Assembly: GCF_030852425.1 (NCBI RefSeq) | Contig: NZ_NSDM01000002.1 | Span: forward strand, 1 to 64,000 | Direction of reading: 5' to 3' | Length of the DNA stretch: 64,000 nucleotides | Source of the DNA: Saccharothrix longispora | Lineage (GTDB): Bacteria > Actinomycetota > Actinomycetes > Mycobacteriales > Pseudonocardiaceae | Part shown: positions 49,891 to 58,102 of the stretch, piece by piece | How the letters are laid out: each line of letters starts with the position of its first letter | Position numbering within the stretch: the first letter of the stretch is position 1 | Translations under genes and position numbers: made by a program | The notes under the pieces: generated by a model | Told to the model about the DNA's origin: nothing | Databases searched by the model: none | Seen by the model: only the letters and a program-made list of their open reading frames with translations

Positions 49891-52862
49891 GAGTCGACCT
49901 CCTCGATCGTCTTCACCAGGTCGGACAGCGTCGAGTACCGGAACACGTCCCGCAGCGTCACCTTCGGGTGCCCGGCGTCGTGCAGCGCGGTCAGGACCCG
50001 GACCGCCAGCAGCGAGTTGCCGCCGATCCGGAAGAAGTTGTCCCCCCGCCGCACGTCGAGGCCGAGCACCTGCCGCCAGATCCGCGCCACGGTGGACTCC
50101 ACGCCGGTGAACGGCTCCTCGTCCGGCTCCGGCACCGCCACCGGCACGAGCGCGTCCACGTCCAGCTTCCCGTTGGGGGTCAACGGGAACTCGGCGACCG
50201 ACGTGATCGTCGACGGCAGCATGTGGGCGGGGAGCCCGCGTTCCAGGTGCGCCCTGAGCTCCTCCGTCGGCGTCCCGCCGTCGAGCACCACGTAGGCGTC
50301 GAGCCGGGGCGGGGAACCGGTGGCGACGACGGCCACCGCCCGCACGCGCGGGTGCCCGGCCAGCACGGCGCGGACCTCGCCGGGCTCGACGCGGTGGCCG
50401 CGGATCTTCACCTGGTCGTCGATCCGGCCGAGGACCTCCAGTTCACCGTCGGGCCGGTAGCGCCCCAGGTCGCCGCTGCGGTAGCGGGTGCCGCCGGGGA
50501 ACCGCAGGGCGGTCAGCTCCGGCCGGTTGAGGTAGCCGGCGGTCACGCCCGAGCCGGCGACGTGGATCTCGCCGGCGACGCCGACCGGGACCGGGTGCCC
50601 GGCGGTGTCGCGCACGTGCAGTTCCCACCCCGCGAGCGGCCTGCCCACCGAGCGCTCGGACCGGGTGGTGTCGGCCGCGGTCACGTCCCGCAGGGTGCAG
50701 TGGACCGTCGTCTCGGTGATCCCGTACATGTTGACCACGCGGCCGGGTTCCGGCCGGTGGTCGAACCAGGGCCGCAGCGAGGTCGTGTCCAGGGGTTCGC
50801 CGGCGCAGACCAGCAGCCGGACCGCGAGCCGGGACAGCCCGCTCCCGGCCGAGCCCGACAGCACCGCCAGCGCGGACGGCGTCTGGCTGAGCACGGTGAC
50901 GCGGTGGCGCACGAGCGTCCGGTGGAACTCGGCCGGGTCCCGCGAGGTCCACCGCGGCACGACGACCAGCCGTCCGCCGGTCAGCAGGCAACCCCAGACC
51001 TCCCACACCGAGAAGTCGAAGGCGAAGGAGTGGAACCAGCTCCACACGTCGGACGCGCCGAGCCCGAACTCGCCGGACGTCGCGCCGACCAGGCTGACCA
51101 CGTTGCCGTGGGTGGCCACCACGCCCTTCGGCTCGCCGGTCGAACCCGACGTGTGGATGACGTAGGCCGGGTCCCCCGGTGACACCGGGACCGGCGGACG
51201 TCCGGCGGCTTCCGCCGCCACGTCCACCGCGCGCAGCCCGTTCGGCGCCGTCGCGCGGTCGGTGACCACCACCCGGACCCCGGCGTCGGCCGCTGTGAAG
51301 GCCAGCCGTCGGGCCGGGTACGACGGTTCGAGCGGCACGTAGGCCGCCCCGGCTTTCAGCACGGCGAGCAGCGCGACGACCAGCCCCGACGAGCGCTCCA
51401 GGCACACTCCCACGCGGTCCCCGCCGACGACGCCGGCCTCCGCCAGTGCTCCGGCCAGGAGGGTCGACCGTTCGTCGAGCTCGCGGTAGGTCACGTCGCC
51501 GTCCACGTCGCTCACCGCGACCCGCTCGCCGGAACGGGCCGCCTGCCTGGCGAACAGCGAGGTGACCGTGTCCACCACCGGGGCGACCGGCGCGCCGCGC
51601 CCCAGGGCGAGCACCGCGTCCCGTTCCGCGGCCCCCAGCGTGGGCACGCCGGCCAGCGGGCGGTCGGGGTCCCGGGCGAACTCGGTGAGCACGGTCCGAA
51701 CCTGCCCGGCGAACCGCTCGACGGCGGCCGGGCCGAACACCGCCTGGCGGAAGACCAGGACGCCCTGCATGGAGCCGTCCGCGCGGTCCTTGACGTAGCA
51801 GGTCATGGGGAACGTCGCGGCTCCCGGGCCCGGTGCGGGCACCGGCTCGCAGCGGGTCGGGCCGGCGCTCAGCGTCGGCAGGTCGGCCTTGGGCACGACG
51901 ACGACCCGCGGGCCGGCGCCACCGTCCTCGCCGAGGACGAGTGGCAGCGGGAAGTGCGACCGCCGGTAGGCGCGCAGACCGGAATCGTGCGTCCGACGCA
52001 GGTGCCCGCCCACCGTGAGGTCCCCCGCGGCTTCGACCGGGACCAGGACGGTGTTGCCGAAGTAGCCGATCGACGCGGCGAACCGGGGTGAGCGGCCGTT
52101 GACGGTCACACCGACCACCGGCGCGGTGGTGCCGCAGTTCCGGGAGAGCACCAGCCCCACGGCGGCCAGGCACGTGGCGTACCAGCTCGCGCCCGCCGCC
52201 GCCGCGACCGACCGCACGCCGCCCCACGTCACCGGGTCCAGCGTGAACTCGACCCGCCCGGCTCCCACGCCGTCGTGGGCGGGCATCCCCCACGACAGGT
52301 CGAGGGCCGTCGTGGCGGCACGCAGCTCCGCGCGCAGGTCGGCGAGGCCCGCCGCGTCGCGGGCGGCGCGTTCGTGCCGGTTCGCGGACCACTCGCCGAA
52401 CCGTCCGGGCTCGGGTGGCACGCCGTCGACCAGGAGCCACCGCGCGACGAGTTCGACGGACGGCTCGTCCACCACCAGGTGGTGCGCGCCGATGACCAGG
52501 TCCGCGCTCCGCGCCGAGTACCGCAGCAGCACCAGCCGCACCAGCGGTCCGCGGTCCAGGTCGTACGGCCCGGCCACGGCGTCGTGCGGAGTCCGGCACC
52601 CGCCGGGCCGGTCCCGGACCTCCAACGCCACCGGCCGGTCCGACGCGACGAGGCGGAACCCGTCCCGTCCGGTGACGACGCGCGAGGCGAGCAAGGGGTG
52701 CAGGCGGACGAGCTCCTCGACCCGCTCGGCGAGCCTCGCGTCATCGCGGGAACCGGTCACCCGGTACACCGCGGACACGGTGTAGCCCACCGGGTCCGCC
52801 GCCGCGGTGTCCGCGAGGTAAATACCTTCCTGACCGGGTGAAAATCGCACGCCGAATGACAC
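49887..52862 (-). CDS. NRPS module C-A-T, predicted threonine-like specificity
   Basis: A 991-residue synthetase. The condensation domain (about 1-420) has GAHHLVVDEPS, so the last Gly of HHxxxDG is Glu while both His and the Asp remain. The adenylation domain (about 435-905) has YVIHTSGSTGEPKG, FDFSVWEVW, VVNMYGITETTVHC, RYRSGDLGRYRPDG and LTPNGKLDVDAL. The carrier domain has DNFFRIGGNSLLA. The code read by eye is D-F-W-S-V-A-M-V-H-(K), close to the threonine code DFWNIGMVHK. GTG 52862 follows GGGGGCTGTGC. It heads operon B, so its module may come first in assembly, with an acyl starter delivered to its C domain. Confidence 0.92.
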   Translation of the reverse strand: MSFGVRFSPGQEGIYLADTAAADPVGYTVSAVYRVTGSRDDARLAERVEELVRLHPLLASRVVTGRDGFRLVASDRPVALEVRDRPGGCRTPHDAVAGPYDLDRGPLVRLVLLRYSARSADLVIGAHHLVVDEPSVELVARWLLVDGVPPEPGRFGEWSANRHERAARDAAGLADLRAELRAATTALDLSWGMPAHDGVGAGRVEFTLDPVTWGGVRSVAAAAGASWYATCLAAVGLVLSRNCGTTAPVVGVTVNGRSPRFAASIGYFGNTVLVPVEAAGDLTVGGHLRRTHDSGLRAYRRSHFPLPLVLGEDGGAGPRVVVVPKADLPTLSAGPTRCEPVPAPGPGAATFPMTCYVKDRADGSMQGVLVFRQAVFGPAAVERFAGQVRTVLTEFARDPDRPLAGVPTLGAAERDAVLALGRGAPVAPVVDTVTSLFARQAARSGERVAVSDVDGDVTYRELDERSTLLAGALAEAGVVGGDRVGVCLERSSGLVVALLAVLKAGAAYVPLEPSYPARRLAFTAADAGVRVVVTDRATAPNGLRAVDVAAEAAGRPPVPVSPGDPAYVIHTSGSTGEPKGVVATHGNVVSLVGATSGEFGLGASDVWSWFHSFAFDFSVWEVWGCLLTGGRLVVVPRWTSRDPAEFHRTLVRHRVTVLSQTPSALAVLSGSAGSGLSRLAVRLLVCAGEPLDTTSLRPWFDHRPEPGRVVNMYGITETTVHCTLRDVTAADTTRSERSVGRPLAGWELHVRDTAGHPVPVGVAGEIHVAGSGVTAGYLNRPELTALRFPGGTRYRSGDLGRYRPDGELEVLGRIDDQVKIRGHRVEPGEVRAVLAGHPRVRAVAVVATGSPPRLDAYVVLDGGTPTEELRAHLERGLPAHMLPSTITSVAEFPLTPNGKLDVDALVPVAVPEPDEEPFTGVESTVARIWRQVLGLDVRRGDNFFRIGGNSLLAVRVLTALHDAGHPKVTLRDVFRYSTLSDLVKTIEEVDS

Positions 52863-53198
52863 GCACAGCCCCCGTGATCCACTACACCAGCCGGAAGAAA
52901 CCGGCACCCGATCCTGCGATCGAACCCGTCGAATACCCGGACGAACCCGTCGAAAGAATTGCGCACATCCACCTCGACCGAGGTGGAAGATCCCCCGCCA
53001 CACCGGTCACGGCGGTCGCGACCCTGCCGAGATCACCGGCAGAACCCGTTGACCTGCTTCGAACATAGCGGCGAGGTGTGACTTGTCAAGCCGCGCACCG
53101 ACGCCGGGTCCGCCGAGCCGGCTTGTTTACAGCCCGACACCCCCTGTGGTACCTGTGGAATGGGCCTCGGACGAATTGATCAGGGGCGCCCGGGGGGA
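52863..53198. promoter_or_regulatory. Divergent promoter region of operons B and C
   Basis: This 336-bp gap separates the leftward NRPS operon from the rightward BtrH/FkbH operon and must hold both promoters. It carries two 13-bp direct repeats at 52921-52954 on the NRPS side. No other gene fits here. Confidence 0.75.
52921..52954. promoter_or_regulatory. Two 13-bp direct repeats (CGAACCCGTCGAA), 21 bp apart
   Basis: CGAACCCGTCGAA occurs at 52921-52933 and 52942-52954, on the same face of the helix (two turns apart), 59-92 bp before the NRPS start codon. Tandem identical sites at this spacing suggest cooperative binding by an activator, with the StrR-like protein at 36.6 kb as the first candidate. 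Confidence 0.7.
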
Positions 53199-54194
53199 AT
53201 GATGCCTTTTCGGATACCGGATTCACCGGGCAGGGTCCGCGCCCGACCGCCCGCGACGCACTCCGCTTGGGCGGAGTTGCGCGCGTACGGCGACGTGTTC
53301 ACCTGCTACAGCGCGGCCGTCGCGGCCGCCTTGGCGGTCACCGGACCCGACTGGCGCGACGCGATCGACCCGCACCTGACGCTCACCCTGACCGACGAGC
53401 CGGACGACCTGTTCGGGTTCGTGCACTTCGCGCCGGACTTCGGGGCACGGGCGCGCCTGACCCGTGCGGGCGCGGACTCGGCCGACGAGGCGGTCGGCCG
53501 GATCGCCGCCGCGCTCGGTCGCGGCGAACCGGTGGTGGTCGCGGGCGACACCCGGTGGCTGCCCTGGCAGGTCGGCCACGGAGGGGACCCCGCACCGCAC
53601 TGGTTCACCGTGGTGGCCCACGACGAGGGCGTGGAGGTGCTGGACGCGTTGGCGATGCGCAACGCCCGCGGTGAGCAGCGTCCCGTTCGGACGGTCGTCG
53701 ACGACCTGCACGGGCTGCTGCTCTCGGTTCCGGTGCACGACCCGGTGATCGCGCTGCGCGAGCGGTACGCGCTCGGTGACGACGCCGGCCCGATCACCCA
53801 CCCGTACAGGTGGATCGAGAGCGGGGAGCGGCCCGCCGGCCCCGCGCCGAGCGGGTCCCGCGGGCCGGCCGCGCTGCGCAGGCTGGCCCGGCACTTCCGC
53901 GACCACGCCACCGACCCGGACGCCTACCGCCAGGTGGACGACCTGTGGAGCGTCGGACGTCACCGCGCGTTCGCCGTGCGGCGGTGGACCGAACGCGCCG
54001 ACAGCCGTCCCGCCGAGCGGGACCGGGTGCGGCGCCACGGCGACGACCTGCGACGGCTCTGGGCGCAGGTCCCGCCCAGGGCGATGTACGCGGCGACGAC
54101 CGGCGGCGCGGGCGCGGGCGCGTTGTCCGACCTGCTCGACGAGTTGGCCGACCTGGAGTCGGCGGCCGGTTCCGGGGAAGGCGTGGCGACTTGA
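53199..54194 (+). CDS. BtrH-like cysteine acyltransferase
   Basis: A 331-residue protein related to the BtrH N-terminal family. BtrH moves an acyl chain from an ACP to the amine of an aminoglycoside using a papain-like Cys-His-Asp site. Matching residues here are Cys36 (YGDVFTCYSAAV), His134 (DPAPHWFTVVAHD) and Asp149 (VEVLDALAMRN). ATG 53199 and 53202 both follow a GGGGGGA binding site; an upstream ATG at 53160 is less likely. The TTG of the FkbH gene overlaps its stop. It probably transfers the acyl group built on the following ACP to an amine, possibly the NRPS-bound peptide. Confidence 0.75.
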   Translation: MMPFRIPDSPGRVRARPPATHSAWAELRAYGDVFTCYSAAVAAALAVTGPDWRDAIDPHLTLTLTDEPDDLFGFVHFAPDFGARARLTRAGADSADEAVGRIAAALGRGEPVVVAGDTRWLPWQVGHGGDPAPHWFTVVAHDEGVEVLDALAMRNARGEQRPVRTVVDDLHGLLLSVPVHDPVIALRERYALGDDAGPITHPYRWIESGERPAGPAPSGSRGPAALRRLARHFRDHATDPDAYRQVDDLWSVGRHRAFAVRRWTERADSRPAERDRVRRHGDDLRRLWAQVPPRAMYAATTGGAGAGALSDLLDELADLESAAGSGEGVAT

Positions 54195-56026
54195 CCGACG
54201 TCGAGCTGTCCGAGCGCGTCCGCGCGCTGGTCGCCGAGGGCGGTTTCGCCGAGGCGTGGGCGTCGCTGCGCCCCGCGTTGCGGCGCGACGGCGGCTACGG
54301 GCTCTTCCGGCGGGCCGTGCGGCTGCTCGCCACCGCCGCCGGCCGGGACTGGACTCCCGCGTACCGCCGCGAGACCCGGCTCGCCCTGCTCAGCACGTTC
54401 GAGACCGCCGAGCTCGGCGAGCTGCTGCCGGTGGCGTGTGCGATCCACGGCCTGCGGGTGGAGGTGCACGTGCCGCCGTTCGGCCAGGTGGAACAGTGCC
54501 TGCTGGAGCCGGCCGGGCTCGTGGCCTTCGCGCCGACGCACGTCCTGCTCGCCCCTAGCACGCAGGACCTGGGCCTGTCGGACCTGGTGGAGGAGCCCGA
54601 GGCGGTCGTGGACGCGGTCGTGGCGCGGTGGACGGGCGCGTGGCGGCTGGTGGCGGAACTGGGCGCGCGGCCCGTCCAGCTGCTGTTCGCCGTGCCGGAC
54701 GGCGACGTCCTCGGCAACCTCGCTTCGACGGTGCCGCGGTCGCGGACGACCGTGGTGCGCGAGGTCAACCGCCGGCTGGCCGCCGCCGCGAGCCGGAGCC
54801 ACGTGCTCGTCGTGGACGTCGACCGGATCGCGTCCGACCTGGGCAAGCGGACCTGGTTCGACCACCGGGTCTGGTACGCCACCAGGCAACCCGCCGGGTA
54901 CGAGGGCCTGGCCGCGACCGCGCGGGAGATCGGCGCCGTGCTCGCCGCCGACGCGGGCCTGGGCTGCAAGTGCCTCGTGCTCGACCTGGACGGTTCGCTG
55001 TGGGGCGGGGTGGTCGGCGAGCTCGGCTGGGACGGTGTCGACATCGGTCCGGGCAGTGCCCGGGGTGAGGCGTTCCGGGCGTTCCAGGAGTTCCTCGCCG
55101 GCCTCCGCGACACGGGCGTCGTACTGGCCGTCAGCTCCAAGAACGACGGGGCGGCCGCGCGGGAGCCGTTCGAGCGCAACCCCCACATGCGGTTGCGACT
55201 CGACGACTTCGCGGCGTTCGTCGCCGACTGGCGGCCGAAATCCGAGCAGGTGCGGGACATCGTCGAGGCGCTGGGCGCGTCACCGGAGGACGTCGTGCTG
55301 CTGGACGACAACCCGGCGGAGTGCCTGGAAGTGCGCCAACGCCTGCCCGAGGTAGGCGCGGTGGTGCTGGACGGCCCCGTCGCGGACTTCCCCCGGCTCG
55401 TCGCCTCGTCGGTCCTGCTCGAACCGGTGTCCCGGACCGAGGAGGACACCGGCCGCGCCGCGTCCTACACCGCCCGCGGCCAGGCCGAACGGCTGCGTGG
55501 TGAAGCGGCGTCCCTGCCGGAGTTCTGGCGCTCGCTGGAGATGACCGCGCGGGTGCGGCCGGTGACCGAGCGGACCGTCGAGCGGGCCGCGCAGCTCAGC
55601 CGGAAGACCAACCAGTTCAACCTGACGCTGCGCCGCCGCTCCCCCGCCGAGATCGACGCGCTGCGCCGCGCCCCGGACTGGACCTGCCTGACCATCGGCC
55701 TGGCCGACCGGTTCGCCGACCACGGCATCGTCGGACTCTGCCTGGCCGGCCCGGTGTCGGGCGGCGAACTGCCCATCGACACCCTGGTGCTCAGCTGTCG
55801 CGTGATCGGCCGCACGGCCGAGCACCACCTGCTGGCCGCCCTGTCCCGGCGCGCCGCCGACGCCGGGGTCCGCCGCCTGCGCGGCCACTACCGCCCAGGA
55901 CCGCGCAACGCGCTGGTCGCCGACCTCTACGACCGGCTCGGCTTCCAGCGCGACGACGACGGCTGGTTCCTCGACCTCGCCGGGACACCGCCCATCGACA
56001 GCCCCTACATCCGGGAGCAACCATGA
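54191..56026 (+). CDS. FkbH-like HAD-family glyceryl-ACP synthase
   Basis: A 611-residue two-domain protein. The HAD phosphatase domain has the nucleophile motif CLVLDLDGSLWGGVVGE (about 260-276), then VLAVSSKNDGAAAREPFER and VVLLDDNPAECLEVRQRLPE. A C-terminal GNAT-like domain (about 460-600) contains RKTNQFNLTLRRRSPAEID, typical of FkbH proteins. These enzymes take 1,3-bisphosphoglycerate, remove a phosphate and load a glyceryl unit on an ACP. The start is TTG 54191, with 4-nt overlaps with both neighbours. The next gene is an ACP, its natural partner, so the cluster contains a glycerate-derived building block. Confidence 0.93.
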   Translation: MTDVELSERVRALVAEGGFAEAWASLRPALRRDGGYGLFRRAVRLLATAAGRDWTPAYRRETRLALLSTFETAELGELLPVACAIHGLRVEVHVPPFGQVEQCLLEPAGLVAFAPTHVLLAPSTQDLGLSDLVEEPEAVVDAVVARWTGAWRLVAELGARPVQLLFAVPDGDVLGNLASTVPRSRTTVVREVNRRLAAAASRSHVLVVDVDRIASDLGKRTWFDHRVWYATRQPAGYEGLAATAREIGAVLAADAGLGCKCLVLDLDGSLWGGVVGELGWDGVDIGPGSARGEAFRAFQEFLAGLRDTGVVLAVSSKNDGAAAREPFERNPHMRLRLDDFAAFVADWRPKSEQVRDIVEALGASPEDVVLLDDNPAECLEVRQRLPEVGAVVLDGPVADFPRLVASSVLLEPVSRTEEDTGRAASYTARGQAERLRGEAASLPEFWRSLEMTARVRPVTERTVERAAQLSRKTNQFNLTLRRRSPAEIDALRRAPDWTCLTIGLADRFADHGIVGLCLAGPVSGGELPIDTLVLSCRVIGRTAEHHLLAALSRRAADAGVRRLRGHYRPGPRNALVADLYDRLGFQRDDDGWFLDLAGTPPIDSPYIREQP

Positions 56027-56244
56027 CCGCCCGACTCCAGGAGATCCTGATGGACCTGCTGGACCTCGACCACGAGCCGGCCGACACCGACGGGCGGCAC
56101 ACGATCGAGGACTGGAACTCGTTGGCACACGTGCGGATCGTGCACGCCTTGGAGTCCGAGTTCGACGTCCGCTTCCCCGACTGGGTGCTCACCGCGGACC
56201 GGGTCACGGTCGCCGAGTTGGCCGAGCTGATCCAGCCGGCGTGA
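56023..56244 (+). CDS. Acyl carrier protein, presumed glyceryl-ACP
   Basis: A 73-residue carrier protein. Ser33 in IEDWNSLAHVRIV is the phosphopantetheine site, in the DxxS-L form usual for the ACPs that pair with FkbH. It overlaps the FkbH gene by 4 nt (ATGA) and the MaoC-SDR gene by 4 nt (GTGA), so all four products of operon C are made together. Confidence 0.92.
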   Translation: MTARLQEILMDLLDLDHEPADTDGRHTIEDWNSLAHVRIVHALESEFDVRFPDWVLTADRVTVAELAELIQPA

Positions 56245-57686
56245 CCGGCACCGTCCGGTTCACCGACGCGGACGTCGCCGCGTTCGCCGACGCCTCCCAC
56301 GACCGCAACCCCCTGCACGTCGACCCCGTGTTCGCCCGCTCGACGCCGTTCGGCCGGACGGTCGTGCACGGGGCACTGGCCGGGATCACCGCACTGCACC
56401 GGCTCGACCCGGACGTCCGCGGAACGCGCCTGCTCTTCCAGGAACCGGTGTTCACCGGCGAGCCCTACGCGGTCGTCCACGACGGCCGCCGGGTATTCCT
56501 GCGCGGACGAGGTCGAGTGGTGCTCAAGGCCGTGCCGCGCACCGGCACGCTGAGCCGTCCGCCGGCCGCGACGTCGACCACGCCCCTCCACGACCCGACC
56601 ACCCGCACCCGGCCACGGGAACACGCGGAGATCACTCCGGGCATGGAGTTCACCGGCGGGTACGAACCCCGCTGGGACGGCTTGGCCGCTCTCACCGGGG
56701 GGTCGACCACTCCCGCGCACCTCGCGCTCGCCTTCGGCAGCTACGCGAGCGGCATGGTGTTACCGGGCAGGGACGGGGTCCTCGCCGAGATCGACCTCCG
56801 CCTCCACGCACGACCATCGCCGCACCGGCCCCTCGACTACCGGTTGCTGGTGGAGGACCACGACCCGCGAAGCCGCATCACCACCTGCTCGGCCGTCCTC
56901 ACCTCCGGCGGGACACCGGTCGCCGAGCTCCGGCTGTGCTCCTTCGCCGGCCGCCGCGTCGAAGGGCCCACGCTCGACCGCGTCGCGCGGTTCCTGCCGC
57001 CGGGTTCCGGCATGACCGGCAAGACCGTCCTCGTCGTGGGGTGCAGCCGGGGTTTCGGCGCGGCCCTGACACTGGCACTGCTCAGCCAGGGCGCGGTCGT
57101 GCACGGCACCTACGCGAGTTCGCGCCCGGCCGCCGACGCCGCCGGGCCGCACGCCGATCGGCTGCGCCTGCACCACGCCGACGCCACCGACCCGACAGCC
57201 ATGGCGAAGGTGCTGGGATCGATCACCGACGACCTGACCGGCGTCGTCCTCAACGCCACTCCACCGCTGCGCCCGATCACCCTGTCACCCGAAGCGGCAG
57301 CCGAAGCCAGGCACCACGCCGACCAGGCCATCGCCGCCGCCATGGTGCCCTTGAGCTGCGCACTGCCCAAGCTGGACCGAACCGACCACTGGGCCCTGTT
57401 CGTCTCGACCGAAGCCGTCACCGCACCGCCCGCGCACTGGCCCCACTACATCACGGCGAAAGCGGCCATCGAGGGCCTCGCGTCCTGGCTGGCCCACAAC
57501 CACCCCGAGGTGGGCACGGCCGTGCTGCGCCTCCCGCCGATGCGCACCGAGCTGACCAACACCCCCACTGGCCACCTGAACGCCCGGGCACCCGAGGAGC
57601 TGGCCGCCGCCGTGGTGGGACGACTGCTCCGTCAGGACTGGCCGAGCACACCCTGGTCGTTCCCCGCCGAAGCCACGATCCGCTGA
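56241..57686 (+). CDS. MaoC hotdog dehydratase/hydratase fused to an SDR
   Basis: A 481-residue fusion. The N-terminal half is MaoC-like: FADASHDRNPLHVDPVFARS supplies the hydratase Asp/His pair, and FGRTVVHGALAGITALHRLD the following helix. A second, degenerate hotdog follows to about residue 255. From about 257 an SDR domain begins, TGKTVLVVGCSRGFGAALTL. It has an altered NNAG (VVLNATPP) and an intact catalytic region, FVSTEAVTAPPAHWPHYITAK, with YxxxK. Both activities would suit oxidation or dehydration of a three-carbon unit on the ACP encoded just before. A fusion of this kind is unusual. It overlaps the antisense ACP gene by 55 bp at its 3' end. Confidence 0.88.
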   Translation: MTGTVRFTDADVAAFADASHDRNPLHVDPVFARSTPFGRTVVHGALAGITALHRLDPDVRGTRLLFQEPVFTGEPYAVVHDGRRVFLRGRGRVVLKAVPRTGTLSRPPAATSTTPLHDPTTRTRPREHAEITPGMEFTGGYEPRWDGLAALTGGSTTPAHLALAFGSYASGMVLPGRDGVLAEIDLRLHARPSPHRPLDYRLLVEDHDPRSRITTCSAVLTSGGTPVAELRLCSFAGRRVEGPTLDRVARFLPPGSGMTGKTVLVVGCSRGFGAALTLALLSQGAVVHGTYASSRPAADAAGPHADRLRLHHADATDPTAMAKVLGSITDDLTGVVLNATPPLRPITLSPEAAAEARHHADQAIAAAMVPLSCALPKLDRTDHWALFVSTEAVTAPPAHWPHYITAKAAIEGLASWLAHNHPEVGTAVLRLPPMRTELTNTPTGHLNARAPEELAAAVVGRLLRQDWPSTPWSFPAEATIR

Positions 57687-57880
57687 ACCGCCGAGCAATC
57701 GGCGGCCTCCATCACGTCCAGGTAGTCCACTTCGCGGCCGTACTCCTCGAACACCCGAACGGCGAACACCGTGGCCTTGAAGGAATCCCCGCCATTGGCC
57801 GTGAAACCGACGTCGAACCGGGCTCGTGCGCCAAGCACTTCCAGCCACAGCGCGCGCACCCCGTCGACCGGACTCCCCAT
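57632..57880 (-). CDS. Acyl carrier protein, antisense to the end of the MaoC-SDR gene
   Basis: An 82-residue carrier protein starting MGSPVDGVRALWLEVLG, with phosphopantetheine Ser33 in TANGGDSFKATVFAV. ATG 57880 follows GAGGGGGAT; a second ATG at 57904 lacks a good binding site. It is transcribed leftward and its last 55 bp overlap the 3' end of the MaoC-SDR gene on the other strand. It resembles NRPS-type carriers (GxDSFK) more than the other two free carrier proteins do. Its partner is not known. Confidence 0.85.
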   Translation of the reverse strand: MGSPVDGVRALWLEVLGARARFDVGFTANGGDSFKATVFAVRVFEEYGREVDYLDVMEAADCSAVQRIVASAGNDQGVLGQS

Positions 57881-58066
57881 GGCATCCCCCTCTGTCCCGG
57901 TCATCGTCGGACGAGTCCGATCCAACCAGGAACGTGACGCCGAGGGCCAGCTCCGCCGGCTCGTCCGGTCGGGCTGCTGTGCCGACCCGCGTTCCGGCAC
58001 GACAGGTCGGAGGAACCGTTCGACGAGGTGGAGGTGGACGAGTCCCGCTTGACCGGTCGCCGGTGA

Positions 58067-58094
58067 ACGGACCACCCCGGTGCGGGTGGTCCGT
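58067..58094. terminator. 11-bp hairpin after ureD
   Basis: ACGGACCACCC and GGGTGGTCCGT form a perfect 11-bp stem with a 6-nt loop. On the minus strand it begins 8 nt after the ureD stop, so it probably ends the urease transcript and separates it from the cluster. Confidence 0.85.
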
Positions 58095-58102
58095 GCGGAG
58101 GA

